A stretch of 64,000 bases of DNA, taken from positions 542,501 to 606,500 of the forward strand of contig JACVTC010000095.1 of assembly GCA_016946835.1 (NCBI GenBank). Reading direction: 5' to 3'. This stretch comes from Neocallimastix lanati (nom. inval.). Lineage: Eukaryota > Neocallimastigomycota > Neocallimastigomycetes > Neocallimastigales > Neocallimastigaceae. Position numbers and translations under genes: made by a program. Below the pieces are notes generated by a model. That model ran no database searches. It was not told the DNA's origin and was given only the letters and a program-made list of their open reading frames with translations. Shown here one piece after another: positions 43,794 through 57,004 of the stretch; position 1 is the stretch's first letter; every line of letters begins with the position of its first letter.

Positions 43794-46011
43794 ATGAAAT
43801 TAAAGTTTAATAGAATTGCTAATATTTTATTAGCAAGTGGAATTGTATATGCAATTAATGTAAATTATAATGTTATTGCTTTTCCAAAAGAATATAATGG
43901 TTCTTCAGTTGGTTTAGTTTTAGATGGAAAGGTTATACCAATGAACTCACAATTTGAAGGTTCAAAATGGAACGTTCAAGCTCCAATGCCAACAAAGAGT
44001 TTCCATTTCTCAATTCTTAATAGTAATAACACAATTATTGAAGAAGAATCACTTAATAGAGAATTTCCAGAAAAAAAAGATTCAACTGATAATTATATTT
44101 TTGGAAAGTTAAATAACAATATAAAAAATGAAGATATAGCAAAGGTTCCAAGAGCTTATCCAGCTTTATCTAATGAAATTGAATTCTCAAAACTTTACCA
44201 GGAAGGTCAAGTTAAAGTTATTAATATTGTTGCTGACCCAAGTGTTATTAGTAATTTACACAATGATGCAAAGTTAGCAAAGGTCGGTTCAAATAGTGAT
44301 ACTACTGTATCTATGTACATTATTGGGTAAAGTATAATAATAATAATAATATATATATATATATGAATGAATAATTTATATTTAATTAATATTTATTATA
44401 TTTTGGATGATTTTATGTTTTATAATACATTTTTTATTTTGTTATTTTGAATTTTTAAAAGATATTATTAATAAAATTAAATAATCTTTTTATTTTTTTG
44501 GAAGTTATTACTAATGATTTTTTTATATTATTTTATATATATGTTAATATTTATAATTTTTATTTAATCATATTTTTTATATACTAATATATTTTATATT
44601 TAAAAATTATTTCTATTTTTTATTTTTTATTTTCAATTTTTTAATTTTAAATTTTAAATTTTTTTTTTTTTTGTAAAAAAATAGTGATGATAGTGTTAAA
44701 CATTTTACCAATGTTACTTTATCATTTTCTGGTATGGGTAGTAGAGGTTATGCTAAACGTCCATACAAGATAAAGCTTTCTGATGGTGATAATGATAGTA
44801 AAGACAACAAGTCTGTTAATGGAAGAAAACAATTCAAATTAAGAAATCTTGTTTTTGATTGTACATATGTAAAGCAAAAGATTGCTACTGATGTTGGTCA
44901 TGCTATTGGTTTAATTTTACCACAGGTTGGTTTTGCTCGTTTATATATGAATGGTGAACCTTATGGTTTATATGAACTTACTGATAATCCAAAAAAGAAC
45001 TGGATTAAGAAGATTATTCATGAAGACAATCTTCCAAAAACACTTAAAGTTGGTTCTTACTACAAGGGTGTTTCTTACGCTGATGAAATTTTTGTTCCAG
45101 CATCATTAAATGTAGAATCTGATGAAAAATGGTATAATACATTATATGAATGTGAAAATGAAGTTGAAGGTCAGGCCGAATATACTGATCTTAAGAAATT
45201 CATTAATTGGATTGATACTATTAATGCTAATACCCCAGTAGAAGAAATTAGAAGTAAATTTGAAGTTGAGTTATTCCTTAAATACATGGTTATTGAATAT
45301 CTTATCGGTCATTGGGATGGTTATTGGATTGGTGGTAACAACTTCTATGTTTACAGTAACCCAGTTACCAACAGATATTTATTTATTTCATTTGATTTTG
45401 ATATTACATTAGGTAAATGGGATGATTGTCCACCAGAAACACCATATACAAAATGGAAAAAAGAAGATAATAATATTACACCTGCTTTAGTTAAAAAAAT
45501 ATTATATCACCCCGAATTACAAAAGTTATTTGAAGAATATTTAAAGACAACTGTCCAAAAGACCTTCAATATTAAAGCTTTAGGTCCAAGATTAGATTAC
45601 TTGAAGGACTTCTTATACGATGATATTGCTTGGGATAAGACTATTCCAGAAAGAGCTGTTTCTTCTAAAAAAGAACAAAGTTTTTCTCTTGAAGAATCAT
45701 TAAAAGCATATGAAACTGGTGCATGTGAAGCCGATTATGGTGTTAAGGAATGGATTGATTTACGTTCTCGTTATGTTGCTAAACAATTTAATATTACTAT
45801 TCCAGATAAATTAGATTTCAGATATGGTGCTATTGGAAATAAAATTGTAAAGGCAAAGGATACAGAACAAAATTTACTAAATACAAATGCTACTGTTATT
45901 TCAAAAGATGCCGTTGCTAACCTTAATAATGAACAAGTATCATCTGCTACTACTATAACAAACTCTACCTATTTTATTTTATTAATGCTTATTATTGCTT
46001 TTATCTTTTAA
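43794..46011 (+). CDS. CotH-family protein (CotH kinase fold), secreted, GPI-like tail
   Basis: Two exons, 43794-44326 and 44685-46011, joined over a 358-bp GT-AG intron, encode 619 residues. An N-terminal hydrophobic signal peptide (about 8-30) leads into a domain with the CotH signatures YMNGEPYGLYELTD, GHWDGYW...NNFYVY (386-391 on) and the acidic SFDFDITLG (413-421), the metal/ATP-site motif of the atypical CotH kinase family. The last 15 residues (STYFILLMLIIAFIF) are hydrophobic with no charged residue after them, as in GPI-anchored proteins. CotH of Bacillus spores is a secretory-type kinase that phosphorylates coat proteins; in fungi CotH homologues are cell-surface proteins, and anaerobic fungi carry many. 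No dockerin is visible here. The substrate is unknown. Confidence 0.92.
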
Positions 46012-46791
46012 TTTTTTTTCTTTCTTTTTGAATTTATTTATATGTAAATTAAAAAAAAAAAAATTAAAGTAATAATAATATATTTATTATTAAATAGACA
46101 TTTTTTTTTTTTAAAAAATAAAAAAATAAAAATAATAAAATATTTATAGACACAGATTAATTATATCTAATTTATTTAAAATAACTAAATATCTAAATAT
46201 CATCCAAAGAACGGAATAACACAATTAAAAAAAAAAAAAAAAAAAAAAAAATTTTTTTTTCTTTTGTTTTTTAATTAATGATTTTTATTTATCAATATAT
46301 TTTTTTTTATTTAAATAATTAATTTAATTAATAATAGTAATAAATATTAATAATAAATAATAATAATGATATATATAAAAAATGTAAAAAGTTTGCAATT
46401 ATATTATTATTTTTATATATATATATATTTATAAAACACTTTAATTAATTCCTATTTTTCATTTTAATTTTTAAATTTTTTTAATTGTAATATATCATAT
46501 TATCTTTTTTTATTTTTTAATTTTTTTATTTTCTTTTTCTTTAAATGTAAAATTTTAAATAAATTATTTTTTTTTTTTTTTTTTTTTTTTGAAATAATTC
46601 AATATAAAAATTATAAAATCATTAATTAATAAATTGTAAAATATACTTTAAATTTTAAAAAAAATTCAAAATAATATAAATATATATTTTATTGTTTATA
46701 TATTATAAGTATATTTATTTTATTGTAACATTACATAAAAACTTTGTGAAAATCAATTCCATCTTTAGAACTTTTCTTTTTCCCGAAGCTC

Positions 46792-46793
<2 letters not shown>
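46012..46793. other. Intergenic AT-rich sequence downstream of the CotH-family gene
   Basis: Poly-A/T tracts (about 46228-46260 and 46567-46590) and A/T sequence. From about 46740 the composition becomes less AT-rich toward the next island. Confidence 0.55.
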
Positions 46794-46829
<36 letters not shown>

Positions 46830-47250
46830 CTGGAATTAACGAGAGGGGAAGAAGGTAGGATTATAGAGCCTCCAATCTCTCCTTTAAACGTACCAGATAC
46901 TCATTGGATTCTATGCCGTACTTATTTCGGCGTCAACGCGGACCTCTCTCTGAGCAAGGCTAATATTCCCCATTTGTCGCTTTATACAACGGGCTACTTT
47001 TCAGAGATCTCTTGAATCATCATTGAAGGAGGAACAACTTCAAAGATCAAGTGCTTTCTGTAATAGTAATTATATAGTTTAGCAACAGAAATGCATATCA
47101 TGGCATGTGAACACTAGCATTATTTATATAGAAAAACACACTGGAAGGATGAAAATCGCACCCATATAAATTTTGGAAGCTGTTACTAGGTCTATACGAA
47201 AACCTTATTTGTATTAGTCCCGAGTACTAACCATCAATAAAAAACTGGAA
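46794..47250 (-). other. Compositional island ending in a poly(A) tract, nature unknown
   Basis: About 420 bp with clearly higher G+C than the surroundings. It is bounded at the low-coordinate side by a T33 tract (46794-46826), that is, poly(A) on the minus strand. Short frames on both strands are open for 25-60 codons, but none extends over the whole island. The minus strand contains GCGTTGACGCCG at about 46930-46942, close to GCGTCGACGCCG in the poly(A) insert at 41238-41320. It may be the 3' part of a retroelement or processed transcript; no clear target-site duplication was found. Confidence 0.45.
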
Positions 47251-47335
47251 TGACAAATAAATTTTTATTTAGCAGCAATATTTATGATAACTGGCAATTT
47301 TATATTAATAATAATAACATAATTAATAATTAATA
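47251..47335. other. Short AT-rich spacer
   Basis: AT-rich spacer between the compositional island and the AAT repeat. Nothing recognisable. Confidence 0.4.

Positions 47336-47406
<71 letters not shown>
47336..47406. repeat. (AAT)n microsatellite
   Basis: About 23 AAT units, a short relative of the long tract at 6252-6611. Confidence 0.9.
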
Positions 47407-47407
<1 letters not shown>

Positions 47408-47637
47408 CACAAGTTATAAAAAATTTTTATATATCAGTTGATCGTTCATAATTAAAACAAAAAAACAAAACAAAACAAAAAAAAAAACTTGGTATGATTA
47501 TAGAGAGTTAATAATTATTATTTAATATATTTATATATATATATATATTTTTTTTTTAAAAAATAAAAAAAAGAGCTTGAAATGATTATAATAAGATATT
47601 ATTAAAAAATAAAATTTAACATATCTTTTGCTACCTA

Positions 47638-47674
<37 letters not shown>

Positions 47675-48224
47675 AGTGTTTAATGAGTAAAATAATTTAT
47701 TTATTATTTATTTATTTAATTTTTTTTTTTTGTTTTTTATTTTTTTTTTTTTTTTGTTTTTTATTTTGAAATATTAGTGAATATATTACAAGATTTTATA
47801 TCTAATATAAATTAGATATATATTAATAAAATATTTTAATATGTTAAAAGTATTTATTATAAACTCAACAATACACTTAATATATATAGAAAATCTTTAA
47901 TAACTAAAAAAGAGAAAAAAGTTTTATAAAGTTAGAAATCATTATATATATATATATAGTAGATAAATAGGTCAAAGTTTCTTTAATTTTTTACAATGTT
48001 CACCATTATAACTACATATATATGAACTATTTTATAGTTTTAGTTAAGAAAGTTTATAAAAGGTTAAATTAATTAAAAAAAAATTTTTTTCAAAAAAAAA
48101 AAAAATTTATTTTACATGAAAAAATGAATAGTAAATAATTTATCTAATTTAGTTCGAATTTTCTTTATTTTGATTTTGATATATATATATATATATATAT
48201 ACTTAATATACAATTTTTAACCCA
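47407..48224. other. Intergenic AT-rich sequence
   Basis: A/T sequence with an (AT)n tract at about 47640-47672 and AACAAAA repeats at about 47457-47485. No gene was seen. Confidence 0.55.
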
Positions 48225-49650
48225 TTATTAATAACAGAAATGCTACGATAGTTATTATAATCTGATGGATCTCCCTTTTTATGTATAGAAACTATCGATG
48301 AGTCGTTCAATAATTTAGGAAAAACACCATTTCAAATGCGATTGATTATGGTTTTGAGGAATTTATAATGAGATAAAATATTACTATTATTTTCACTAGA
48401 TTCTTCTGAATCATTTTTACCAGGAATCAAAAGCTTTGAAGAATTCCATTTGGAATCCCATCAGGACCACATATTTTACTTTAAAGTTAGGCGTAGATGA
48501 GATTGCTTTGCTAATTTTTTCATCGTTTATATCTTGGTTAAATTCCCATTCTTGTTGCCTTGGATTTCTTAAATTCCTAAGTGAATTAAAATCTCTCCAG
48601 ATATCTTTAGAAAGACTATGCTATGACCTATAGAATCCGGCCCTTGGAATTTATAACGAAAATACTAAGCTTTTAATTTTTCATCTATAGAAGATACTAA
48701 TTTATTCTTATTGTCTTTAATAGGATGAGATACTGTGAAAGATTAATTATTTATTTTTTCATTCTTTTTTTTTTTTTTTTTTGCATATTTCCATATTTTT
48801 CTACTATTATTTTTTAAGAGCTAACGAACTTCAAATTTTTATCTAATATAAATATTCTTTTTTCCTAAATTCGTTAAATTTTTTATGAATTGATTCATAT
48901 AGTTTATTATATAAGTCAACAATTTTAGCAAGATATAAACCTCTGCAACCTTTGGGTATTTGAATCCATTCTTTTCTTGAAATATTTTATAGTTGGGTAG
49001 TGTTAATTTACATAAAAAATTATCATTCTTGATACTATTACTTGTTTCCTGAAAACAAAGAAGTATTCGTTTAAAAATGGTGTTGAAGTACTCAATACTA
49101 TCTTTTTTTTTTTTTTTTTCACAAAAAATTCCATTCATTGGTATTCTAACTAAGACAAAGCGAAAATTTTTCAATGCTAGAATATGAAACATCATTTTGA
49201 GAATTTAGATTAGGTGCATTGGGAGCATTAAGTGCATTTATTGGCATTTTCAACATTTACTAAATTAATTGAACTGGGATTTGCTGAGTTTGTATTATTT
49301 AGATATTAATTTTTACCGTAAATACTGTAGAGATGCCTTATGATTCCTTTTGGAACGTCTTCAATATGAAATTTTAACTCCTGATATTCCTTTTTCAAAT
49401 ATTTTTACAAATTTGGAGTTATTGAAATTTGAAGTATATATTTTTATATGAAGAAACTATCATTGAAATTAGTAATTTTTTTCATTGACAAAATATTATT
49501 CTTGAGTTTTTTTACATCTTGAATGAATAAATTCCTTCAATTTAGCATTGGTCCAAGAGTGTATACCATGGATATAAATCAACCTTCTGTTGTTAATAGA
49601 TGTTTCATAACAGCGACAACCGTAGTGAAATGTCTTTTCCATAATAAACT
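48225..49650 (-). mobile_element. Decayed LINE (non-LTR) with endonuclease and RT segments
   Basis: Minus-strand fragments in element order. At about 49640-49540 an unassigned segment contains RRLIYIHGIHSW. At 49195-48839 a 118-codon frame resembles an APE-type endonuclease N-terminal part (FNTIFKRILLCFQETSN...LTLPNYKIFQEK). At about 48475-48225 lies the RT entry region CGPDGIPNGILQSF, then HYKFLKTIINRI, GVFPKLLNDSSIVSIHKKGD and NNYRSISVI. These are LINE EN and RT hallmarks in the right order, but frameshifts and stops separate them, and the catalytic YADD region downstream is absent. The copy is dead and 3' incomplete. Confidence 0.75.
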
Positions 49651-49937
49651 ACAATTTACAAATTGATAAAAATGAAAGTAATATAAACTAAAATATCAAA
49701 AACTATAAAATATAAAGATTAATATAAAATGTTAAAAAATCTTGAAAAATTATAAAAAAATTTACAAAATATTTTCTTTTATTTTTTTTTCTTTTTTTTT
49801 TTTTTTTTTTTTTCTCTCTATTCTTCTCTTTGTATTGTCAAATATTCAAGTAAGATAAAAGTCTTTCTATATGTTGTTATTGTGAATAAATTTAAGCTGT
49901 TTGATAAAATATTATTATCATAAAGAAAAAAACTTTA

Positions 49938-49968
<31 letters not shown>

Positions 49969-50244
49969 TTATATATTTATATAAATATAACATTACTTTT
50001 TATTTAATTTTTTTTTTTATACTAAAATAGAGAAAAAAAAAAGTTATATATACGTTTAAATTAATCATAATAAATTTATATACACCCTTATATCATATAT
50101 ATATATTTATATATACATGATATATTTATGTGTTAAAATTATATATTAAATAAGAAAATCTTTTCATATTATTAATTGTATTTTAAAAGTGTTATACCAC
50201 TTATGGGCTTTACTATTAATTTTTATTATTAATCCATTTTTTTT

Positions 50245-50245
<1 letters not shown>

Positions 50246-50279
<34 letters not shown>

Positions 50280-50321
50280 TATATTTATATATTTATATGT
50301 TTATATATTTATATATTTATA

Positions 50322-50349
<28 letters not shown>
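50246..50349. repeat. (TTTA)n / (TTTATA)n tract
   Basis: TTTA units flank a central block of TTTATATA units, together about 100 bp. Confidence 0.9.
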
Positions 50350-50352
<3 letters not shown>

Positions 50353-50992
50353 TTCTATCTTCGATTTATATAACATATCTATATTTAATCATTTCTATCT
50401 TAGATTTATATCATACTACATATATTGAGAAGTTACATATAGTTCTAGTATTTAATTTGAAAAATAAAAATATTTATAATTCTCAATAATAAAAAACAAA
50501 AACAAAAACAAAAATAAAAACAAAAAGAATATAGTGATACTATAATATATATTCTTTAATTTTAAATTTTTATGAATAAATAAATAATTATTTAATTAAT
50601 ATTAATGTAAAGTAATAATAGTTCCAATCATCATTAAAATAATAATTATAAAATTATAATAATAATAATTTTAATAAAAATATGTAATAATAATATACAA
50701 TAATATTTGATTATAATATTTATATATTGGTAATTTTTTTTTTATTATTTTATTTTATATATATATATATTGTTTATGTGCCTTTTTTTTTTTTTTTTTT
50801 TTTTATTATTATTATTATTATTTTTAAATTAAATAATAAACTATAAAAAATTATATATTATTTTATAAATTATTTAAATAAATTTAAATGAAAGTTTTTT
50901 TTTTTTTTTTTTTTTTTTGAAATTAATATTACTTAATTATTATTATTTTCTTTTTCTTCCTTTTTTTTTTTGTTTTTTGTTTTTAGTTTTTT

Positions 50993-51026
50993 GCTTTTTG
51001 CTTTTTGCTTTTTGCTTTTTGCTTTT
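50993..51026. repeat. (CTTTTTG)n heptamer tract, about 5 units
   Basis: CTTTTTG tandem units in a T-rich stretch about 45 bp beyond the stop codon of the LRR gene on the minus strand, that is, in its 3' untranslated region or just downstream. Confidence 0.85.
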
Positions 51027-51070
51027 GTTTTATTTTTTTTTTATCTTTTTTTTTTTTCTTGTTTTAAAGA

Positions 51071-53116
51071 TTACTTCCAAGTAATACTAAGTTTTGGTTT
51101 TAAATTTTCTAATTCACTAAGACATTTTTCCCATTGATTCCAATCTTCTTCTTGATCTAAACTAACATTAGCTCCTAAAACTAATTCTTCTAATTCATGT
51201 GCAAAACCTTTTTTCATCATATTACATAATAATTTCATATCAGCTGTTTTAATACCATTTTCAGTCTATTAAAAATATATATTTATTTATGAATATATAT
51301 TTTAAATGAGTGTATATTATATATATAATTAAACGTATTACATATTATGTGAATTATATGAATAATTGTATGTATATACATATTTTTTTTTTTTTTTTTT
51401 TTTTTTTTTGGTAAACATTGTAATATATTTTCATATATATATTGTTAATATGTATTGTATTATTTTTATAATTAAAATTATTATTATTATTGTTATTGTT
51501 TTGTTATTGTTATTATAATTATTTAATTTTATTTATTTATTTATTTATTTATTTTTTATAATTAGATTTTATTATTAAATTGTATAATTGATATATTTTA
51601 GTATTTAAGTGTAAAATAACAACGATAATTATAATAATGAAAAAGAATAATTATAATTATATATAAATGTAATAATAAAGTATAATATAAAATAATATAT
51701 ATAATGAATATAAAAAATTATTAATAAAAAATTATCACCATCAATAAATATATTTATATTTAATTCATAAATAAATTAATATAATGTAAATAAATAAATA
51801 TATATATAAACAAATAATATATTTACCAAGTGTAATTCTTTAAGTGAGCTACATCCAAGGAATAGTTCATTAAATGTTAAAGAATTAATAAATTCTTCAG
51901 ACCAATTGTTAATTCTGTTGTTGTGAAGTGTTATAATTTTAACTTTGGAAAAGTTTTGAATAATATATTTAAAACCTTCAAAAGTAATGTTATTCTTACT
52001 TAAATCTAAAATTTCTAATTTACCTGAATTTTCAATACTACTCAAACCTTCTGTTGCTAATATTTTTATACCTTCATCACCAATATTATTATTAATTAAA
52101 GATATTTTCTTAATTCTTGGACTTATAGCAAGAAGAGAAGCTAACGCTGAACAAGATTTATAGGTGATGTTATTATTATTTAACATTAAAGTAGTAATCG
52201 TAGAAGTAGTACTAGTTTGTATAGAATCTTCAGTCATAATGGATGTTTGTGAAATCATTTTAGTTAATTTATTTTGTTTAGAAGATCCAGTTTCTTCGGT
52301 GATTGCTAATTTTAAATTTTTACAAATAGAAATTATGGTGTCATCACCAATTTCTGTGTTGGATAAATTAATTTTTCTTAAACCAATATTAGTTTTTAAA
52401 ACTTCTCCAATGGCGATACCTCCTTCATCACCAAATTTATTTAATGAAATATCTAATTCTTTTATACTACAATGATTACTTAATGGGCCATCAATTGGTG
52501 AAGATTCTTGAACTTCCCAGTTTAAAAGTTTAGCAATACCTTCTTTAACACCTCTTGGTCCAATACCATTATCTATTAAATTTAAAATCTTTATTGTTTT
52601 ATTATGTGATTGCAAAAATCCTTTACAAAGTTCAATACAACCGTCATCACCAAGTTGATTTCTTGAAAGTGATACGGTTAATAAAGTATTATTATTAAAT
52701 AAAACTTTTTCACTAAAAATTTTTGATGCCTTAAGGCCTATACTTTTATATTCTAAATTCCATGTTTGAATACTTCTGTTTCGACCCATAGCACGACAGA
52801 GTACTGAAAATAAACTTTCATTGTCGTCATTTACATCATCTGGTATTTCCCCTAACTTATTATTTCCTAAATCTAATGAAATTAATGAAGCATTTTTAGT
52901 TAAAGCATTGTATAAAGCAGAATAACTCTCTTTTTCAATGGCATGACCAGAAGCAGAAAATGTGGTTAAAGATGTACAATCAGCAATAGCATTTAATAAT
53001 AAAGTAAATTGATTTGGTTTAAGTCTTCTGAATGGAAGAATATATAATGATGTTAAATTATTAGTTTCTATATTTTCTATCCACTTTTTTAAAAATTCTG
53101 GTATATCCGTTGCCAT
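51071..53116 (-). CDS. Leucine-rich repeat protein, ribonuclease-inhibitor/NLR-like LRR type
   Basis: Two exons, 53116-51827 and 51265-51071, encode 494 residues; the 561-bp intron has GTAAAT/AATAG ends and keeps the frame. At least nine leucine-rich repeats of the ribonuclease-inhibitor class are visible, for example LISLDLGNNKLGEIPDD, TLLTVSLSRNQLGDDGCIEL, IKILNLIDNGIGPRGVKEGI, IKELDISLNKFGDEGGIAI, LRKINLSNTEIGDDTIISI, ITTLMLNNNNITYKSCSAL and LEILDLSKNNITFEGFKYI. The repeats are interrupted by Ser/Thr-rich insertions (about residues 280-305). There is no signal peptide or membrane segment, so it is probably cytosolic or nuclear. The fold resembles RanGAP and NLR LRR regions, but nothing specific to RanGAP was identified. 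The C-terminal 64 residues are acidic and end in Trp-Lys. Role unknown beyond protein binding. Confidence 0.9.
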
Positions 53117-53268
53117 TTTAAAATTTATTTTAATATTTTATATATTTTTTTATATTAAAAAAAAAAAAAAAAAATTAAGTTTTTTTATTTTATATATATA
53201 TGTATATATTTATTTATATTTATATTTAAATAAAAAAAATTTTTTTTTATAGTGTATATTTTTAAAAA

Positions 53269-53305
<37 letters not shown>

Positions 53306-53653
53306 ATCATACATCATTATTCCAAATTAGTTTAGTTTATATTAAAAAAAATGTTTATTATACATATATACTACATACATACATTACATTTATAAAAAAA
53401 TACATATACATTAATAAATAAATAAATAAATAGATAAATAAATAAATTAATAATGGATTATCTAATGGAAAAATTAAAAAAAATAGTTATTAATAAGATT
53501 GAATAATTGATACTTTTTTTTTTTTTTTTTTAAAGCCAAGGATTAAACTTTATTTAATAATATTTGTTAAAGAAATAAAAAAAAAAAAAGATAATACATA
53601 AAAATTTTTTTAACATATAAATTTTAAAAAACTTAGTTATGAGTTTCGAGCCT
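53117..53653. other. Intergenic AT-rich sequence upstream of the LRR gene
   Basis: Poly-A tracts (about 53158-53174 and 53272-53302) and ATAAATAAA repeats. No gene was seen. Confidence 0.5.
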
Positions 53654-54380
53654 CTAACTCTTCCAGTCCATCGATGATAAAACTCTATGGATATAAAAAT
53701 TATCATTCAAATCTGTATCAGAATTTCTTTTTTCCTTATCGTTTCGATGTTGACACTCTGATGACGGCAATAGTTCAAATTGAATATTAATTGATTGTAG
53801 TGTAAAAATCATTAATCAATAAAAAAAAAAAAAATCATATCATTCAGAAGGCATTCCATAAGCACCATAAAATATGAAATCGGGAAAAGAAGACTCTCAT
53901 GAAAGGTGAATGAAAGATATCATTAATAAAATGCCTTCTTTTCTTAGAACCATTTGTTATAATTTCAAATACTGTATTTCCGCCAAGAAGGAGACACAGT
54001 TTGTAAAAATTACCATTATCATCAAAATCTTTCTCTTCGTCATGTTCAATGATTTCTCATGAGCAATCAAAGAAAAATTAAAAAAAAAATTTCATCGACA
54101 AAATGTATGAAATGTTATAAAAGAATCCAATGTGTAAAACTAGGTATACTATCCCTTTTTTCAGAATTCCAACCATCGATATTCAAGTTAAAATAGAGGT
54201 AAAAATATTGAGTATTCGAGAAGGGATTAGAATACAGAAGACTATCAGAGATAGGAATAGTGCGTTCAGAATAATACCTGATCATACTATAATTTATACA
54301 ACTAAATGTGCGAATCCTTGAAGTAATCTTCCAATTTATTCTTTTAACAGTTAAGTATTTTGTAATCATAAAAATAACTT
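53654..54380 (-). pseudogene. Decayed coding sequence, family not recognised
   Basis: The region is less AT-rich than its surroundings and gives several ordinary-looking minus-strand segments in different frames. These are an 84-codon frame (54369-54115) with SERTIPISDSLLYSNPFSN, a frame at about 54050-53850 with DNGNFYKLCLLLGGNTVFEI and SPFMRVFFSRFHILWCLW, and a frame at about 53785-53655 with ELLPSSECQHRNDKE ending VLSSMDWKS-stop. Poly-A insertions (about 53820-53834) and frame changes separate them. I could not assign a family or choose a start; it may be one broken gene or a piece of a transposon. Confidence 0.4.
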
Positions 54381-55008
54381 CAAATAATTCATTTCACTAT
54401 TATAGCTAACTCTTTGGATGAAGTAATTTTCCATATTAATTATTGTGATTTTTAAGAATTCCATGAATATTTTCTTTCATTTTTTTTTTTTTTTTTATTG
54501 TATTTTATTTTACTTTATTTTATTTTATTTATTTTAAAACTCTCATGGTCTATTTATAATTCATTATTCAAGGTCTTAAATGAAAATTATAACAGTTCTT
54601 TCATTGTCAAGACCAAAACGTCTCAGATCTCTACATATTGTCGACGTTTCAAAATAAAAACTAAGCGATATTAATAAAAAAAAAATTATTATTAAAAATA
54701 AAATAAAAAATTTAGTAAATGAAGTCAAAAATAAAAAAAAAAAAAAATAAAAAAAATAAAAAAAAAAAAAAAATAAAAAAATAAAAATAAAAATGAAATC
54801 TTTGCCGAGGTCTTTTCTTTCCAGATTTTATATATATTGTATTATTTTCATTCGGATTTGTAACTTAATGAAAAATAAAAATCAAATTGTTTGTGAATAG
54901 TTTTAATTATTGAATATTGAATAAAATTATGATTTAATTACTAAGTGTTCTCTATTAATAACTAAAAATATTTTATCATATAATTATTGGTGAAGAAATA
55001 AATACATT

Positions 55009-55040
<32 letters not shown>

Positions 55041-56055
55041 AGGAGGAACGAAATTAATTCCTAAAGGAATATAAAAGAGTACTATAATTACATAACCGTT
55101 CATAAAAAAATAAAAAATAAAAAAAAAATAAAAAAATACATGATAAATTTAATGTTATAGTAATAAATTCATGAAAAGGGTGAAACAAAGAAAAAAAAAA
55201 AAAAAAAAAAAAATAAAAAATAAAAAATAAAAAATAAAAAAAAATATAAAAAAAAAATATAAAAAAAAAATATAAAAAAAAACATGGAAGAAAAATAACA
55301 CTATTTCTTAAAATTTTTTTAAAATTAATTAATAACTTTGATAAAATAATATCAATTACAAACAACTACGTTTAAGCAATTGTACCAACAACATTCATTG
55401 CTCAATGTTTGGATTTTTTTTTTTTACCATCATCCTTGGTACCATCACAAGAATTAAGACAGTCTTCCCTCAGTGAGCCCCATAGAAGTTATTACGTCCC
55501 TGAAGGAATCATTGATACTAAAACAACTTTAAATCAATTCCATAAAAAAAAAATTTTTATAAAATTTTTTTTTATTTATTGATAATAAAATAAAATGTTA
55601 TTAATAATAATAATACTTATTAAAAAAAATAAAATAAAATAAATAGTTGAATATAAATAAAGTACAGATTGAATAGAATAGAATAAAAATAAAAATAAAA
55701 ATAAAAATAAAAAAATAAAAAATGACAAAAGGAAAAAAAAAAATAGTTTTTTCTTTTCTTTTTTTTTTTTTTTTTTTTTTTTTTATTTTTTTATTTTTTT
55801 ATTTATAATTGTTTATAATCAAACTTATTATATAAAATAAATAAATAATAGTATATATATATAATTGTGTCAACTTTAATTATAGCTGAATAAAAAGAAG
55901 AAAAAAAAATAGTATTAAATAATATATATATATAATATAAGTTGTGATTAAAAGTAACTTATATAGTTTATATTTATATATTTCGATAATTCCATTATTA
56001 TAACGAAATTTATAAAAAAAAAAATTTTTAAAAAATGAATTAAATAAATGATGAT
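54381..56055. other. Intergenic AT-rich sequence with some less AT-rich patches
   Basis: Short patches of mixed composition (about 54590-54660, 54800-54830 and 55420-55530, the last with CCATCATCCTTGGTACCATC) alternate with poly-A/T and AAAAT repeats (about 55200-55280 and 55685-55720). They look like gene debris but carry no recognisable product. Confidence 0.5.
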
Positions 56056-56951
56056 CTAATTATTATGTTTCTTTCCCACAACAAAAATATTTGCTGGTTT
56101 CTTTACATTTCTACCAAAATCTACTGAAGCTATTGTAATCGAATAATATAATAATATATAGATTTAAATTTATTTATTAATAAAATTAATAATTTATTTT
56201 TTTAGTTGATATAAATTAGAAAGAAGGAACAATTTATGCAAATTATTATATTTTTTAATACAGATTATAAATGTATATAAAACACTTACTTGAAATTCTT
56301 TTAATTTTTCCTTCATAAAAATGTTTCTTTTTAAAATCAAGAATTGACTGAGGAATTGGTGGCCTACTAGCAAGACCTTTTTTAGTTTTTAAAGATAAAA
56401 CTCTGAAACCACTATTTTATTGTAAATTTTAATAATATCAAATATTCATATTTTAATTATTTTAATTATTATTAGTATTAGTATTGGATAATACTTTATA
56501 TATATATATAATATTAATGTTTTTCTATAAATCATAACCAAATATAATTATAAATTTATTTTATAAACCTTTTTATAACTTCTTCTTTCTTTCTTTTTTT
56601 GTTATGATGTTCATCATCTAATAAAATATGTTTTCCCTTTGGTAGGACTTTTACTTCTTCTATTTCATTTTCACTATTATATATTAAATATTATTAATAT
56701 TAATATTTAAACTTAATTGAGTATAATGAAATTGAACAAATTATAGTATTTAATTAAAGTTTATTTTTAAATTTATTATTTGTTAGTTCGATATGTGATG
56801 TACCTTGTTTCTTCATTATCTTCAGCAACTTCTTCTAAAAGTTCAGTTGGAAGCATTTCTATTTTATTTTTTGATGCTTGTGCTTTTAAAAATTCATCCT
56901 TTGCTCTTCTTTTTTGCTTACGATTCTGTGCGATTCTTTTCAATTGTATTA

Positions 56952-57004
<53 letters not shown>

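Larger units (their letters stand above)
49651..51070. other. Intergenic AT-rich sequence with simple repeats
   Basis: Poly-T tracts (about 49792-49813 and 50782-50803), TTTA/TTTATA repeats at 50246-50349 and a CTTTTTG heptamer tract at 50993-51026. No gene was seen. Confidence 0.55.

Noticed and set aside
46692-47015. 107-codon plus-strand open frame through the poly-T tract.
   Set aside because: The frame depends on a poly-Phe run, and the tract is better explained as poly(A) on the other strand.
47042-47092. AAAGATCAAGTG followed by TCTGT and AGCAACAGAAATG, recalling U2 snRNA.
   Set aside because: The branch-site recognition sequence GUAGUA is absent, no Sm site follows, and the rest does not fit; similarity is probably chance.
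48436-48633. Plus-strand open frame opposite the LINE RT region.
   Set aside because: The minus strand carries recognisable RT motifs at the same place.
50189-50428. 79-codon open frame rich in Leu, Phe, Ile and Tyr.
   Set aside because: Low-complexity translation of the TTTA repeat.
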